Source: Enterocola sp045654205 | GTDB taxonomy: Bacteria > Bacteroidota > Bacteroidia > Bacteroidales > Paludibacteraceae | DNA: 37,218 nucleotides | Direction: 5' to 3' | Assembly (NCBI GenBank): GCA_045654205.1 | Contig: JAZOMZ010000030.1 | Coordinates: 1 to 37,218, forward strand | Part shown: in pieces, positions 6,747 to 15,541 of the stretch | How positions within the stretch are numbered: position 1 is the first letter of the stretch | How the letters are laid out: every line of letters begins with the position of its first letter | The notes under the pieces: model-generated | Told to the model about the DNA's origin: nothing | The model's database searches: none | Seen by the model: the letters and a program-made list of their open reading frames with translations, nothing else | Program-made: the position numbers and the translations under genes

Positions 6747-7772
6747 TTATGCTTTATATTTATAGAATTTTGCGTTGTGATAAGTGAAAGTCCTATCCCA
6801 ATAAATCACATCACCTTTGCTCAATGGGCAATATGCGTTACTGTAGCTTTGGCCGTCAGCACCATCCCTTTGAATGTAAGATGTCGCAGTATTATTTATG
6901 TATAGTGTTGTCAATTGTTGGTTCAAATAAACACATGCAACATATACACCGTCTGCCGGAGCCGTATATTTTGATGAAGAAGAAGGCTGTGTTGAAACCG
7001 TGATTCCTGTTGCATAATCCAAGTTCCTGACATCATGAACCAATTCAAGGCTGTTTATATTAACGTCAAAATGGTTGCTGTTATATTTAAAGGTTGTAAC
7101 CGTTGCGACACCGGATGACACCTTGACATCACCCAACCAACAAAACGGTGTTTCAACCCAACCGGAGGATGTGTATTTGTATCCTTTAAACGGAACTGTT
7201 GAATTGTCGCAAAAATAATCACCGATATTCGGTGATGCAGGATAAGCCTTTGAAACCGTAACCTTATTAGAAGCCCCCGCAGTAATTGTTATTGCTTGCT
7301 CTTTTTCTTTTATTATGTGATATGTTCCGTTTGCAGTGGGAACCGTCAAAACTGTGTTTGAAGTTACACTTTCAATGGTTCCGTCTGATAAAATACAAAC
7401 CAAATTGGGGTTAACATTTCCTGCTAATACTGTGACTTGCGTGTCTGAGTCTTTTTGCAAATAAGCCGCGTTTCCGCTTGAATCAACTTTGCCGGAAGCT
7501 ACCGAGAATGGGTAATAATAACTTGTTCTGTTAAGTAAAGTGTTTGCCTGATCCAAAGTAACCGCTTGACTTCCTGTTGTTGCCGCTCCGAGGTTTGATA
7601 TTTGCGCGCCGTCTAAGTCAATTCCGTTTGTAGTTTTGATTGTGTTTACAACTAAATCCGCATTGCCATCGGCAAGCCATGAAACGATTTGAGAAAAATT
7701 AAAATCCCAGTCGTCTTTAGTGAATAAAGTCCCCGCCCACATTTTGAGGGCTGTAATAATAGGTACTGCCAT
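6747..7772 (-). CDS. Tail fibre / tail spike protein, N-terminal attachment type
   Basis: 341 aa from the ATG at 7772, preceded by AAAGGAG at good spacing. The longer frame to 7808 has no such site and overlaps the upstream gene. The N-terminus (MAVPIITALKMWAGTLFTKDDWDFNFSQ) and the segment TTNGIDLDGAQISNLG...AVTLDQ are common at the virion end of phage fibres. The middle is beta-rich (PNIGDYFCDNSTVPFKGYKYTSSGWVETPF), and the C-terminus has a C1q/TNF-like rhythm (SKYTAPADGVYVACVYLNQ...ATSYIQRDG). It is the first fibre gene after the ejection proteins and may anchor the other fibres. Confidence 0.65.
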   Translation of the reverse strand: MAVPIITALKMWAGTLFTKDDWDFNFSQIVSWLADGNADLVVNTIKTTNGIDLDGAQISNLGAATTGSQAVTLDQANTLLNRTSYYYPFSVASGKVDSSGNAAYLQKDSDTQVTVLAGNVNPNLVCILSDGTIESVTSNTVLTVPTANGTYHIIKEKEQAITITAGASNKVTVSKAYPASPNIGDYFCDNSTVPFKGYKYTSSGWVETPFCWLGDVKVSSGVATVTTFKYNSNHFDVNINSLELVHDVRNLDYATGITVSTQPSSSSKYTAPADGVYVACVYLNQQLTTLYINNTATSYIQRDGADGQSYSNAYCPLSKGDVIYWDRTFTYHNAKFYKYKA

Positions 7773-7776
7773 GTGT

Positions 7777-8301
7777 TTATTCTCCTTTATTAAAAACGTT
7801 ATATTCAATTTTGCCTTTTAAAGTTACAGGCTTATTTTTTAATATTTCTAACTCACCGTTATTATTTGGTATTTGATAACCATTTTTTGCCACATCATAG
7901 GCATAACGTATTAAATCCTGTTCAGTCTTTTGAGGGTTATCTCTCATGTAATTAATTCCAAGCGTGTTATTAATAAAATCTTTTTTTGAATCAATAAGAT
8001 TTTCTAATACATCCCGATGTGTAAAAACGTCTCCAACCTCCTTGCCAATTCCTAAAACATGCGCATAAGGCGGATTGTATTCACGTCCCGCTATACCTAA
8101 GCCAACCATGTGCCGCATAACATTTCGTATATCATTGTCTGCTTTAGTTTTACCCAAATTTATATTTGGCAATTTATAAAAATCATCTAACATAGAATTT
8201 GTATTCGCCCAAATTGCGAGTGGCTTTAAAGGATTTGTGTTTGACATATTTTTATAATCTAAATTCTTTGCTACTGTGTTATAAATATCTTTTATGTCCA
8301 T
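7777..8301 (-). CDS. Putative hydrolase-like minor structural protein
   Basis: 174 aa. It contains DIRNVMRHMVGLGIAGREYN, then AHVLGIGKEVGD, then SKKDFINNTLG. The set RH / G-x-x-x-E / D-x-x-NN-x-x-G resembles a metal-dependent domain (DUF6973-like) found in wall-associated and polymorphic toxin proteins; this is a pattern match from memory. Located after the long ejection protein and before the fibres, it may be a virion-carried enzyme. No strong ribosome site is seen; the ATG is 34 bases from a plus-strand mini-gene. A non-enzymatic structural role is equally possible. Confidence 0.5.
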   Translation of the reverse strand: MDIKDIYNTVAKNLDYKNMSNTNPLKPLAIWANTNSMLDDFYKLPNINLGKTKADNDIRNVMRHMVGLGIAGREYNPPYAHVLGIGKEVGDVFTHRDVLENLIDSKKDFINNTLGINYMRDNPQKTEQDLIRYAYDVAKNGYQIPNNNGELEILKNKPVTLKGKIEYNVFNKGE

Positions 8302-8328
8302 TGATTTTTAATCCATTCGAGTTATAAT
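8301..8328 (+). promoter_or_regulatory. Promoter of the plus-strand mini-gene
   Basis: TTGATT (8301-8306) and a perfect TATAAT (8323-8328) are 16 bases apart. The expected start site, about seven bases past the -10 box, falls on or next to the ATG at 8335, so the mRNA would be almost leaderless. It points against the surrounding late operon. Confidence 0.55.
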
Positions 8329-8334
8329 ATAGGT

Positions 8335-8442
8335 ATGAAACAATTAAAGAAAATTTTATTTATAAGTGCTTCAATTATTGCGGGATGTTGGTTATTTTTA
8401 TTTACAATATCCTCATTATTTTTAGCCTTTATGCCTTATTGA
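8335..8442 (+). CDS. 35-aa hydrophobic/lipoprotein-like moron
   Basis: 35 aa, reading MKQLKKILFISASIIAGCWL followed by a second hydrophobic run and ending in AFMPY. It has a basic start, a hydrophobic core and an IAGC lipobox-like site (C18), so it may be a tiny lipoprotein or a one-pass membrane peptide. It occupies the only sizeable gap in the late block, is oppositely oriented, overlaps the 3' end of the 525-aa gene by 7 bases, and has its own consensus promoter. That is the layout of a moron expressed in the lysogen. No ribosome site is seen, so translation would be leaderless. Function unknown. Confidence 0.45.
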   Translation: MKQLKKILFISASIIAGCWLFLFTISSLFLAFMPY

Positions 8443-10013
8443 TAATCGTTATAACTAATCCCACCATAAAGCATATTGCTTAAGCCTTTAGCACCTGCCA
8501 TCGGCAAACGTTCCGCAATCGGTTTTAACATCTCTTGCAGGTCAAGTATTTTTTGAGGTATTCCCTTTTTGTTTGCTTCTCTTATAGCTTTAAGTGCCGG
8601 TGTAACAAGTCCTTTTGCGATAGTTTGTGCGCCTAAGAAGTTACGACCTGTTTTTGGTTGTGTCAATAAATCCATTGCCGCGTTAACGTCGTCTATATCG
8701 TTAATAAATGGTTGTTTTCCGTTAGCAACTAAGATTTTTTCAAGGTCTTGAATATTTCTGTTTGTGTTTCCTTTTGTTACAGTTGAATTATAATTTCTCA
8801 ATGCCTTTGAAGCTGTGTCAATATCGCCTTTGCGCTTAGGCAGTAAAATATTTCTTATGCCTTCGTTTTTCTCAAATTTGGCTAAATCCGAATAAGCTTT
8901 GTTTGCTGCTCTCAGTTCCGGTGACAAATTCCCTAACCGTCTTGCAAAATCACCATATAGCATTTGTTTGAGCGCGTTGCTTTCGTTTGCGGTTGTACTT
9001 TCCCAATTAATCGGAATGCGCTTAATATTTCCCATTAAGTCATACATTTCAGGCGCGGTAAATTTAACACCGTTTTCGGATGAATCAATTAATTTTGAAA
9101 CGGTGTTATAAATCTCTTTGTCACTATTCATGGCAGGATTTAAGGCCGCGTTTTTACTAACCTGTGAACCGTTGAAAATATCGTCAAGAGCATTTTTTAA
9201 AGAAGAAACAAAAACCCCCCTCTCTTCTGGTAAGTTCATTGCCGCTTTTTGTATATCCAATCCCGCATTATCCATTAATGTTTGATAGTCTTTTTGAAGT
9301 CGTTCGGTAGTATCCATCAACAGATTTTGCGCGGTATCTTCCGTTAAGTCTAAGGCTTTTGAATTTGGCTTAATAACCTGTTGCAAAGTTTCCGGCTTTA
9401 AGTCGGTTAACCCTTCAACGGCTTTTTTGCCTAAGTATTGAGCGGGTTTTTGTAACACCTTTCCTGCTGCCTTACCGACTACAGGAATACCCGACATGAG
9501 AGCTGCTATTGTTGTTCCTGTTGTTGCTCCTTCGCCTAATTCATTATTTTTTAAACCTTCAAGAGCACCGGGCAAGCCGCCTTGAATTGCCGCATTTCCT
9601 GCGAATCTTCCGAGTTGAGCCGCTTTTCCTGCGCCCCCTGCTGTTCTTAGCATAGGGAGTTTTGAATATACACCCAAATCAAAAGCCAAATCGCCCAAAC
9701 CTTTAGCGGGTTTAACTTCGTTATAAATACGCTTTGTGTTTTCCAAAGCCGTGTTAAAATCTTCTCCTTTGAGGGCTGCTCTTAGAGCTGCCGCAGGATA
9801 AGAAGTTGCTTTTTTAACCATTCCCGAAGGTGTTAAGTCAATGCCTTTGCTTTCCGCTTTTTTCGGTGTTTCTTGCACCTTTTCAAAAGTTACTTGCTCT
9901 TTATATTGCGGATATTTTTCAATAACTTTTTGCGCAAGTGTTAAGTCGTCAATATCTTTATACTGCGGATATTTTTCTTTTATCTTTGCTGCAAATTCAA
10001 TATAATCTGTCAT
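8436..10013 (-). CDS. Ejection-type internal virion protein
   Basis: 525 aa. The N-terminus carries a tandem helical motif (AAKIKEKYPQYKDIDDLTLA, then QKVIEKYPQYKE). Residues about 95-200 are Ala/Gly-rich and hydrophobic (GGAGKAAQLGRFAGNAAIQGG, IAALMSGIPVVGKAAGK). The rest is helical and charged. Large Ala/Gly-rich helical proteins placed after the tail hub in podovirus genomes are typically injected with the DNA and help it cross the envelope (P22 gp7/gp16/gp20 class). No transglycosylase motif is visible. AAGGAAAA lies before the ATG. Confidence 0.6.
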   Translation of the reverse strand: MTDYIEFAAKIKEKYPQYKDIDDLTLAQKVIEKYPQYKEQVTFEKVQETPKKAESKGIDLTPSGMVKKATSYPAAALRAALKGEDFNTALENTKRIYNEVKPAKGLGDLAFDLGVYSKLPMLRTAGGAGKAAQLGRFAGNAAIQGGLPGALEGLKNNELGEGATTGTTIAALMSGIPVVGKAAGKVLQKPAQYLGKKAVEGLTDLKPETLQQVIKPNSKALDLTEDTAQNLLMDTTERLQKDYQTLMDNAGLDIQKAAMNLPEERGVFVSSLKNALDDIFNGSQVSKNAALNPAMNSDKEIYNTVSKLIDSSENGVKFTAPEMYDLMGNIKRIPINWESTTANESNALKQMLYGDFARRLGNLSPELRAANKAYSDLAKFEKNEGIRNILLPKRKGDIDTASKALRNYNSTVTKGNTNRNIQDLEKILVANGKQPFINDIDDVNAAMDLLTQPKTGRNFLGAQTIAKGLVTPALKAIREANKKGIPQKILDLQEMLKPIAERLPMAGAKGLSNMLYGGISYNDYQ

Positions 10014-10025
10014 TTTTTATTTTCC

Positions 10026-11078
10026 TTATAAACCTAAGCCCATGGGATCATTGTTTGTACTTTGAGTGTTACTTAAACCGACATTACCTAGCAGCCTAGG
10101 ATCTGACATAAACATTATTTTTAAACCCTTTATTTTTTGGTTAATTTCTGTTGGATTGTCCATGTTTGTTGGTAAGAATTTTTTATATTCCCTTGCTTCT
10201 TTTGGACTGAATTGTGCGCCAGTTAAAGTATGTCTCATTTCTGTTCTTAACTTGTCTATTGCAGCTCTTGTTGTTATATTTGCCGCCGTTTCTGGATTTT
10301 TGCTCTCCATTTTATTTAAAGCTGGATTTATACCCTGCCAAAATCCAGTTGCGTTTGGTGTCTGTTTTATTAAGTTAAGTATAGTGTCCATTTGTGATAT
10401 ATTTGACATCGCTGCTTGTTGGGCAGCCGTTAGCTTTGTATTTCCACCGCCGCCACCGCCATGAACTAATCTTGAGATAGCCAAAGAATTTGCTCTGTCG
10501 GCAGCTCTTTCTTGCCGTCTGAATGCTCTGTCTTTTTCGGCTTCCTCAGTCCGCCATTTTTGCTCTTGCTCTGCAAGTTCTCGCATTCTCTTGTCGTTCA
10601 TGTCTGCAATGTCCATTTGATTGAACGCGCTGTTCAGGCTTGTAGCGATGTCGTTTTGTTCCTTCATTTGTTGCAATGCTTTTTCCTGTTCCGCTTGCAT
10701 TAAGGCTTCCTCTCTGCGTGCGGGCTCTTCCATTACATTACCCATTTTGCCTGTTTGCGGGTTATAACCGTATTTTGGTAATAATCCGCCTATAGTGCGC
10801 ATAGTTTGAGGGTTTTTTAAGAAGTCTGCAAAAACTCCCAATTTATCGCCTTTATTTGCTCCCAAAACATCGCTCAAAGTTGTGTATTTTGGCATGGTGA
10901 TTTGGTTCGCCATAATCTTTGTAAAATAATCATTTAGTGTTTGCCGCATTGGGTTTGTTGATTCGGTTTGCTCTTGCGCTTGAGGTTTTGAAAAGATTTG
11001 CGCATACTGTTTTGTCAAATCCTCAATCCCGATTTGCGGTTTTAACATTCCTTTTGGTTGTAAAAAACTCTGTGTCAT
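10026..11078 (-). CDS. Ejection-type protein with coiled coil and Gly hinge
   Basis: 350 aa starting at the ATG at 11078 (MTQSFLQPKGMLKPQIGIED), with AAAAGGA upstream. The open frame extends upstream through the previous gene but without a ribosome site. A long charged coiled coil (about residues 120-195, EEPARREEALMQAEQEKALQ...RAFRRQERAADRAN) is followed by a six-glycine hinge (HGGGGGGNTK) and a helical tail with DKLRTEMRHTLTGAQFSPKEA. It sits between two other ejection-type genes and is likely part of the internal head/ejection complex. Confidence 0.6.
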   Translation of the reverse strand: MTQSFLQPKGMLKPQIGIEDLTKQYAQIFSKPQAQEQTESTNPMRQTLNDYFTKIMANQITMPKYTTLSDVLGANKGDKLGVFADFLKNPQTMRTIGGLLPKYGYNPQTGKMGNVMEEPARREEALMQAEQEKALQQMKEQNDIATSLNSAFNQMDIADMNDKRMRELAEQEQKWRTEEAEKDRAFRRQERAADRANSLAISRLVHGGGGGGNTKLTAAQQAAMSNISQMDTILNLIKQTPNATGFWQGINPALNKMESKNPETAANITTRAAIDKLRTEMRHTLTGAQFSPKEAREYKKFLPTNMDNPTEINQKIKGLKIMFMSDPRLLGNVGLSNTQSTNNDPMGLGL

Positions 11079-11079
11079 T

Positions 11080-11826
11080 TTAGAATAATCCTTTTTTCTT
11101 TTGTGTGTTTCCGTAGTTTGCCATTGCGCGATCGTATGCGTTAGAATATACATTCCCCTGAGCACTGCTCAATGCGTTATTTGCTCCCACCATAGAATTA
11201 CCGTAAGCACTGGACATTGTATTCCATGGAGTTAATGCTTTATTACTGTAATAATTTAATCTTGCGTTTTGTCTGTTTGCTGCTTCGTCATAAGCGAGCT
11301 TATTCAAATCCCTTAGAGTATCTCTTGAGGTTTCACCCAGTGCGCGGTTTGCTAAAATAGCAGCTTGACCGCCCCTGACACCTTGTTGAGCCAATACCGC
11401 GTTAATACGTCTTAAATCACCCCTTTGAGTTTCGGTGTTTTGTGTGGCAATATCGTTCATCAAGTTTTGGAGTTCGGGGAGCTGTGTATATGCTTCCTGT
11501 TGGAATTCCGGCTCTGCGGTATTAAATTGATTTTGCAACTTATTGTCGTATTTTTCCGCTCTGCCTTCAAGTGCCTTTACCATGCTGTCAGTAATACCGT
11601 TTAAATAATTTTGATATGCTTTTGCGGCTGAAACGTTACTGTTTCCACCCAAAACACCGCCAAAATAATTGCCGAGGTTACCGCCGATATTTAAAAGCCC
11701 TTTACCGGTACTGCCCGATAAAAAGCCGCCTAATTTACTTCCGATTGCTCCGAGTCCGCCTTTTAATACTCCTAATATTGCCGGGGCCTTACTCGCTACA
11801 GTTGCCACAAGTGCCGGTGCTACCAT
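11080..11826 (-). CDS. Ejection-type internal protein, Gly-rich hydrophobic N-terminus
   Basis: 248 aa. The first 60 residues are Ala/Gly-rich and hydrophobic (APALVATVASKAPAILGVLKGGLG, GNLGNYFGGVLGG), a possible membrane-active segment. The rest is helical with many Asn/Gln/Ala (ETQRGDLRRINAVLAQQGVRGGQAAILANRALGE). This matches small podovirus pilot/ejection proteins of the P22 gp7 kind in size and composition. AAGGAGGT precedes the ATG. It follows the tail hub gene directly. Confidence 0.6.
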   Translation of the reverse strand: MVAPALVATVASKAPAILGVLKGGLGAIGSKLGGFLSGSTGKGLLNIGGNLGNYFGGVLGGNSNVSAAKAYQNYLNGITDSMVKALEGRAEKYDNKLQNQFNTAEPEFQQEAYTQLPELQNLMNDIATQNTETQRGDLRRINAVLAQQGVRGGQAAILANRALGETSRDTLRDLNKLAYDEAANRQNARLNYYSNKALTPWNTMSSAYGNSMVGANNALSSAQGNVYSNAYDRAMANYGNTQKKKGLF

Positions 11827-13683
11827 TTATGCTACCTCCTTATTACTTACTTTTTGATATACAATTCTCATGCCCCTAAAATTAAGGGGTTTGTCATTAC
11901 TTTCAATTGTTACTTTTAGCCAGTTTGCGTATTTGTTAATATAAATAACTCTGTAGTCTTCTGTGTTATTTTTTGACTCATAGTAATATTTGCCAAAATA
12001 TCTGTCGTCATAATCCCCGCCTGTTTCGTCTGTGACGTTTGTCTGTTTTATTTTTGTGCGGTTATCAAGGTTTACTGTGACATCAAAATCAACGTCAGAA
12101 TTTTTCTGATAATAGATGTGTATTTCTTTAAAATATTTGAGCTCCTCGCTTGTTCCCCAATATGGGAACTCAAGTCTTGCTTTTATCTTTTTGTTTCTAT
12201 ACACATTTGAAGAGTACATTTGCTCAATAAATGAGCAATCTTTGCGGCCGACATAAAACACATTGTCAATAACTGCAAAACAGTTAAAATATGCGTTTGT
12301 GTCGACACCGGTTAAGAAATAATCCGAGTCGTAATTTTCGGGCTCATAATCCCCGGTTAAAGTTGCATCTAAGAAGTCATAAGTAAACCATGCGTTTGTG
12401 CTTATGTCATAAACAAGCATGTAAGTTCCGATTATCAAATGATATTTGAAGTCGTAATATTCCGCATACATGTTCGTGCTGCTGTTAATAGTGTTTATTA
12501 AAAGCGGCCTTATTGCTTCACCGTAATTGTCGGTGCGCAAATTGTCCAAAGATGTAGCGATTGGCTGCGCAAAATTACCGTTGAACAGTCTTATAGTTTT
12601 ATCACTGGCAAGAAATAAAATCCCGCCTTCAAAACCTTTGTCAGAAGGTATGCGCGCCATTGAATAACCGTTCAAACATCCGACATTTGAACGCGTTTCC
12701 GTTACTGTTGTTTTGTCCGGTTCGGTTACGTCTAAAATATAAACTTGTTTTTGTGAGGTTACAATAATTTTATCGTAATCCCGCTTCATTCCTGTTAATC
12801 TTGAATTGTCTTTTGTTCTGTTTGAAACGTCTGTAAAGTTTGCACCGTCAAATACCTCAATATTTGTGTCGCTTACCCATGCTTGAGTCGGATATTTGTC
12901 CGAAACACACCCAATTAACCTAAAATTGGCTGTTTCTAAAAAATAAGGCTTCGGGCATTCGTTATTAATTGGCGGTATAACGTTTGTAAGGTCTGAATCC
13001 GATTTACTGTCGGTATAAGTTAACGTTTCATTGTCGGCGATAACATCAACCAGTTTTAAAACATCCCCGCCGGCTTCTGTTCTGTATATTTTGCGCTCAG
13101 TTACTCCGTCATAACCTTGAGGAAGGTTTAATTGTGCGCATTTTCCGTTTAATGTTATACTGTTTGAACGCGTTCCGGTTCTCTCTTCACCGCCCGCGGT
13201 TACAAATGTAATTTCGTAATAGTAAGTGCCGATTAATCCGCCGTTGGTATCAGTAGGCAATACCTCGCATGCGCCCATTTCCCAAATGTTGGAGCCGTTA
13301 TATACAAGCGGATAGTGTTTGCCGTTTGTAATAAACAATTTATCGTTTAAAAACGCAAAATCGCAAAGTCCGACTCCGAAACCTTCATAAATTTGCTTAG
13401 TATTGAAACCGATTTGAGAGAAGATTTTCCCGCCTGAAACAATAATGCGTTCCTGTTGCAATTTATTGTCTTTATTAAGGTATGAAAAGCCGTAAATGCC
13501 GTCTATTGCTTCACCCTCTGCAAATTGTATTTTATTGAGCGGAGCGGGCGCGAGCACTTTATTGGCCCCAATTATGTCGTTTTCATTGAAGTTAACGACA
13601 TTGAAATAATATTTTGTGTCAAGCAGCTTGTCGCCTAAATCAACACGCATGCCGTTAAATTCAAATTGCTGAATGCTGTCCAT
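11827..13683 (-). CDS. Tail hub / packaged-DNA stabilization protein (P22 gp10-like)
   Basis: 618 aa. Beta-rich throughout with repeating blade-like units (ERIIVSGGKIFSQIGF, LNDKLFITNGKHYPLVYNG, QVYILDVTEPDKTTV, TIRLFNGNF, HLIIGTYMLVYDISTNAWFTYDF, NVFYVGRKDCSFIEQMY). The size, order and propeller-like pattern fit the P22 gp10 hub that closes the portal channel after packaging. It lies right after the adaptor gene and before the ejection proteins, the P22 order. Assignment is by context and fold pattern. Confidence 0.65.
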   Translation of the reverse strand: MDSIQQFEFNGMRVDLGDKLLDTKYYFNVVNFNENDIIGANKVLAPAPLNKIQFAEGEAIDGIYGFSYLNKDNKLQQERIIVSGGKIFSQIGFNTKQIYEGFGVGLCDFAFLNDKLFITNGKHYPLVYNGSNIWEMGACEVLPTDTNGGLIGTYYYEITFVTAGGEERTGTRSNSITLNGKCAQLNLPQGYDGVTERKIYRTEAGGDVLKLVDVIADNETLTYTDSKSDSDLTNVIPPINNECPKPYFLETANFRLIGCVSDKYPTQAWVSDTNIEVFDGANFTDVSNRTKDNSRLTGMKRDYDKIIVTSQKQVYILDVTEPDKTTVTETRSNVGCLNGYSMARIPSDKGFEGGILFLASDKTIRLFNGNFAQPIATSLDNLRTDNYGEAIRPLLINTINSSTNMYAEYYDFKYHLIIGTYMLVYDISTNAWFTYDFLDATLTGDYEPENYDSDYFLTGVDTNAYFNCFAVIDNVFYVGRKDCSFIEQMYSSNVYRNKKIKARLEFPYWGTSEELKYFKEIHIYYQKNSDVDFDVTVNLDNRTKIKQTNVTDETGGDYDDRYFGKYYYESKNNTEDYRVIYINKYANWLKVTIESNDKPLNFRGMRIVYQKVSNKEVA

Positions 13684-13686
13684 TTA

Positions 13687-14619
13687 CTACATACCCCAAT
13701 AAGCTGACTCTTCTTCAAACTGATAAGGCTCACGAATCCATCCGGTCTTTTGAATTCTTGAGCGGCCCTTAATAATATCTCTTTTTGCTTCCTTGAGCCA
13801 ATCCGAGAAGTTAACTTTATAATAGCTTGCCCTTTCCGCATCGACTTTTGAAAGCAGTTTATAGCTTGCATAATCGCAAATAATTTCGACATGCTCGTCA
13901 ACAATAAGCATGTTTTTGTCTAAGATTTCTTTTTTAATTGTGTCATCCGGGTTAACAGGTATATCAAAATGTAACCTGTGATAATAAACCCAAACATTAT
14001 TTTCTTGAACACAATCCCCATAATTGTGTGTCGAGATTTCTGTATCTTCTATCCCGCGCTTACAGTTATAAAAATGTGTGTCGTCTTTATATTCGTATTC
14101 AATTTTCTCTTGCCCGATTGTTAATCTTCCGTTTTTCGGTGCAAAGCCACTTGTATCTGCTACTTTTATAACGGTGTCGTCAATTGCCACATCATAAGCA
14201 AGCGGAGTACAATTAAAGCCGTTTCCGTTTTGCGGATAAAATGTTATTGTGTCGTTCCAATAATTAAACCATTTTGGCAGGCCCTGAATGGGTGACGGAA
14301 AATTGGCATAAGTATTGTTCAAGTTCTGTTCATTAATCGGATATGCGTAACCGTTAATAAACCAAACCAAAAACCTAACACCCTCACTGCGTAAAATTGA
14401 GGGCGGTTCTTTCATGACAGCAACATTTTTGTCAACCGGAAGCGAATAAATGCCCTGTAGGGCTTTGGTGTATTTTGCGTAATCATCAAGCGCAAATTTC
14501 AACTGAGCAACTATATTTTTGTTAGAAAACAGCTCATTTGCTGACTTCCCGATTAAATCGTTTTCTGTAGCTGTATTAAATCTTATTCTGTCAATAACGT
14601 TTTGTACTGTATAAGCCAT
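13687..14619 (-). CDS. Head-to-tail adaptor (P22 gp4-like)
   Basis: 310 aa from the ATG at 14619 (MAYTVQNVIDRIRF), which overlaps the previous stop (TAATG) and has GGGGAG upstream. The N-terminal helical part (VQNVIDRIRFN...LKFALDDYAKYTKALQGI) and later helix VEIICDYASYKLLSKVDAERASYYKVNFSDWLKEAKRDI fit adaptor proteins that bind the portal ring. Unusually, a beta domain (DVAIDDTVIKVADTSGFAPKNGRLTIGQEKIEYEY, a fibre-like motif) is inserted in the middle. Its place between capsid/decoration genes and the hub supports the call. Confidence 0.6.
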   Translation of the reverse strand: MAYTVQNVIDRIRFNTATENDLIGKSANELFSNKNIVAQLKFALDDYAKYTKALQGIYSLPVDKNVAVMKEPPSILRSEGVRFLVWFINGYAYPINEQNLNNTYANFPSPIQGLPKWFNYWNDTITFYPQNGNGFNCTPLAYDVAIDDTVIKVADTSGFAPKNGRLTIGQEKIEYEYKDDTHFYNCKRGIEDTEISTHNYGDCVQENNVWVYYHRLHFDIPVNPDDTIKKEILDKNMLIVDEHVEIICDYASYKLLSKVDAERASYYKVNFSDWLKEAKRDIIKGRSRIQKTGWIREPYQFEEESAYWGM

Positions 14620-14963
14620 TATTGCTGAACTCCCCAAATATAAACCGAAACTGTAGCTTGCAGCAAATCAACATTTGCAATTTGCAAACTGCTTATTGCC
14701 GTATTTAATAACACCATGCGGGTGTTTGTAATCTCAAAGCCGTTAACTTTCGCATTGATTTTTTTGTCTGAAACAATAACAAGCGCAAAAGGTGAGCTGA
14801 CCTCCTCAAATGTTACCGTTCTATATTGCGAGTTAGGCGGCAATAATACTTGTGTTTTAAAAGTTTCGTTATAATCAAAATAACGGTCATAATCTCTTGT
14901 TGAGATTTCGTTTTGTTGTTCGTCAATTTCTAATTCTGTTATGTCTAATTTCAATGTGTTCAT
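14619..14963 (-). CDS. Small virion protein, unknown
   Basis: 114 aa. Starts MNTLKLDITELEIDEQQNEI and is beta-rich (RTVTFEEVSSPFALVIVSDK, LQIANVDLLQATVSVYIWGVQQ). No cysteine and no catalytic motif. It is the first gene after the capsid terminator and is translationally coupled to the adaptor gene. It may be a head completion or neck protein. I do not recognise the family. Confidence 0.55.
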   Translation of the reverse strand: MNTLKLDITELEIDEQQNEISTRDYDRYFDYNETFKTQVLLPPNSQYRTVTFEEVSSPFALVIVSDKKINAKVNGFEITNTRMVLLNTAISSLQIANVDLLQATVSVYIWGVQQ

Positions 14964-14977
14964 TTCAATTCCTTTTT

Positions 14978-15006
14978 AAAAAGGGAGGGAACAATATGTT
15001 CCCCCC
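14978..15006 (-). terminator. Intrinsic terminator after the capsid genes
   Basis: On the minus strand GGGGGGAAC and GTTCCCTCCC pair around the loop ATATT (14983-15006), followed by TTTTT. It lies just downstream of the decoration protein. Partial termination here would give the capsid proteins a higher yield than the tail genes, a common phage design. Confidence 0.8.
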
Positions 15007-15014
15007 TTCAATAA

Positions 15015-15515
15015 CTAAGATGCTGCGATTGCAACTCTTTTGCCTAATAAAGCAACTTGAACAGTAGCTGCGGCAGCTGCTGTTTCGCATGAAATAGCAA
15101 CTGTGTTTGCAGTTTCAGCAGGAGTCCCGGAAGTTCCGTCAACAATTAAAGTAGTGCCGGAATTTAATACTTCCAATGTGTCACCCTTTGCCTGAATGCC
15201 TGTTTTAGCTTTGCAAATACCCTCAACAGCAACCCAACCGTAAGAACCGGAAGCAATTGCGACTTGAGGAATACCGATGACTTTTGTAACTGTAGAAGTT
15301 GCCGGTGAAGCTGTTGTAATGCCGTCAGCATTGTTAACCAATACATAAGGCTGATAAGCTGTCAAATTAGCAGCTGCCTTAACGTATTTGTAAATAGTAG
15401 GCATTGCAGTTCCGTTGTCAACTGTGACTTCGGATCCTGCGCCATATTTTGCAACAGAAGAAACTTCGCTTGCGAATTCTTCATTGATTGCATGTCTTGC
15501 ATAAACTGTATTCAT
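15015..15515 (-). CDS. Capsid decoration protein (DUF2190-like)
   Basis: 166 aa. Ala/Thr/Val-rich beta protein: YKYVKAAANLTAYQPYVLVNNADG, VIGIPQVAIASGSYGWVAVEG, KGDTLEVLNSGTTLIVDG, ending VQVALLGKRVAIAAS. The pattern of short strands with G-x-V repeats resembles DUF2190 and related decoration proteins encoded beside major capsid genes. AAGGAG precedes the ATG, and it directly follows the capsid gene and precedes the terminator. It likely coats and stiffens the mature head. Confidence 0.65.
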   Translation of the reverse strand: MNTVYARHAINEEFASEVSSVAKYGAGSEVTVDNGTAMPTIYKYVKAAANLTAYQPYVLVNNADGITTASPATSTVTKVIGIPQVAIASGSYGWVAVEGICKAKTGIQAKGDTLEVLNSGTTLIVDGTSGTPAETANTVAISCETAAAAATVQVALLGKRVAIAAS

Positions 15516-15541
15516 TTTTAAATTCTCCTTATGTTTTTAAA

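Noticed and set aside
10066..10464. 132-codon plus-strand open frame opposite an ejection gene
   Set aside because: Antisense shadow with proline run from the glycine hinge, no ribosome site, and the minus-strand gene is well supported.
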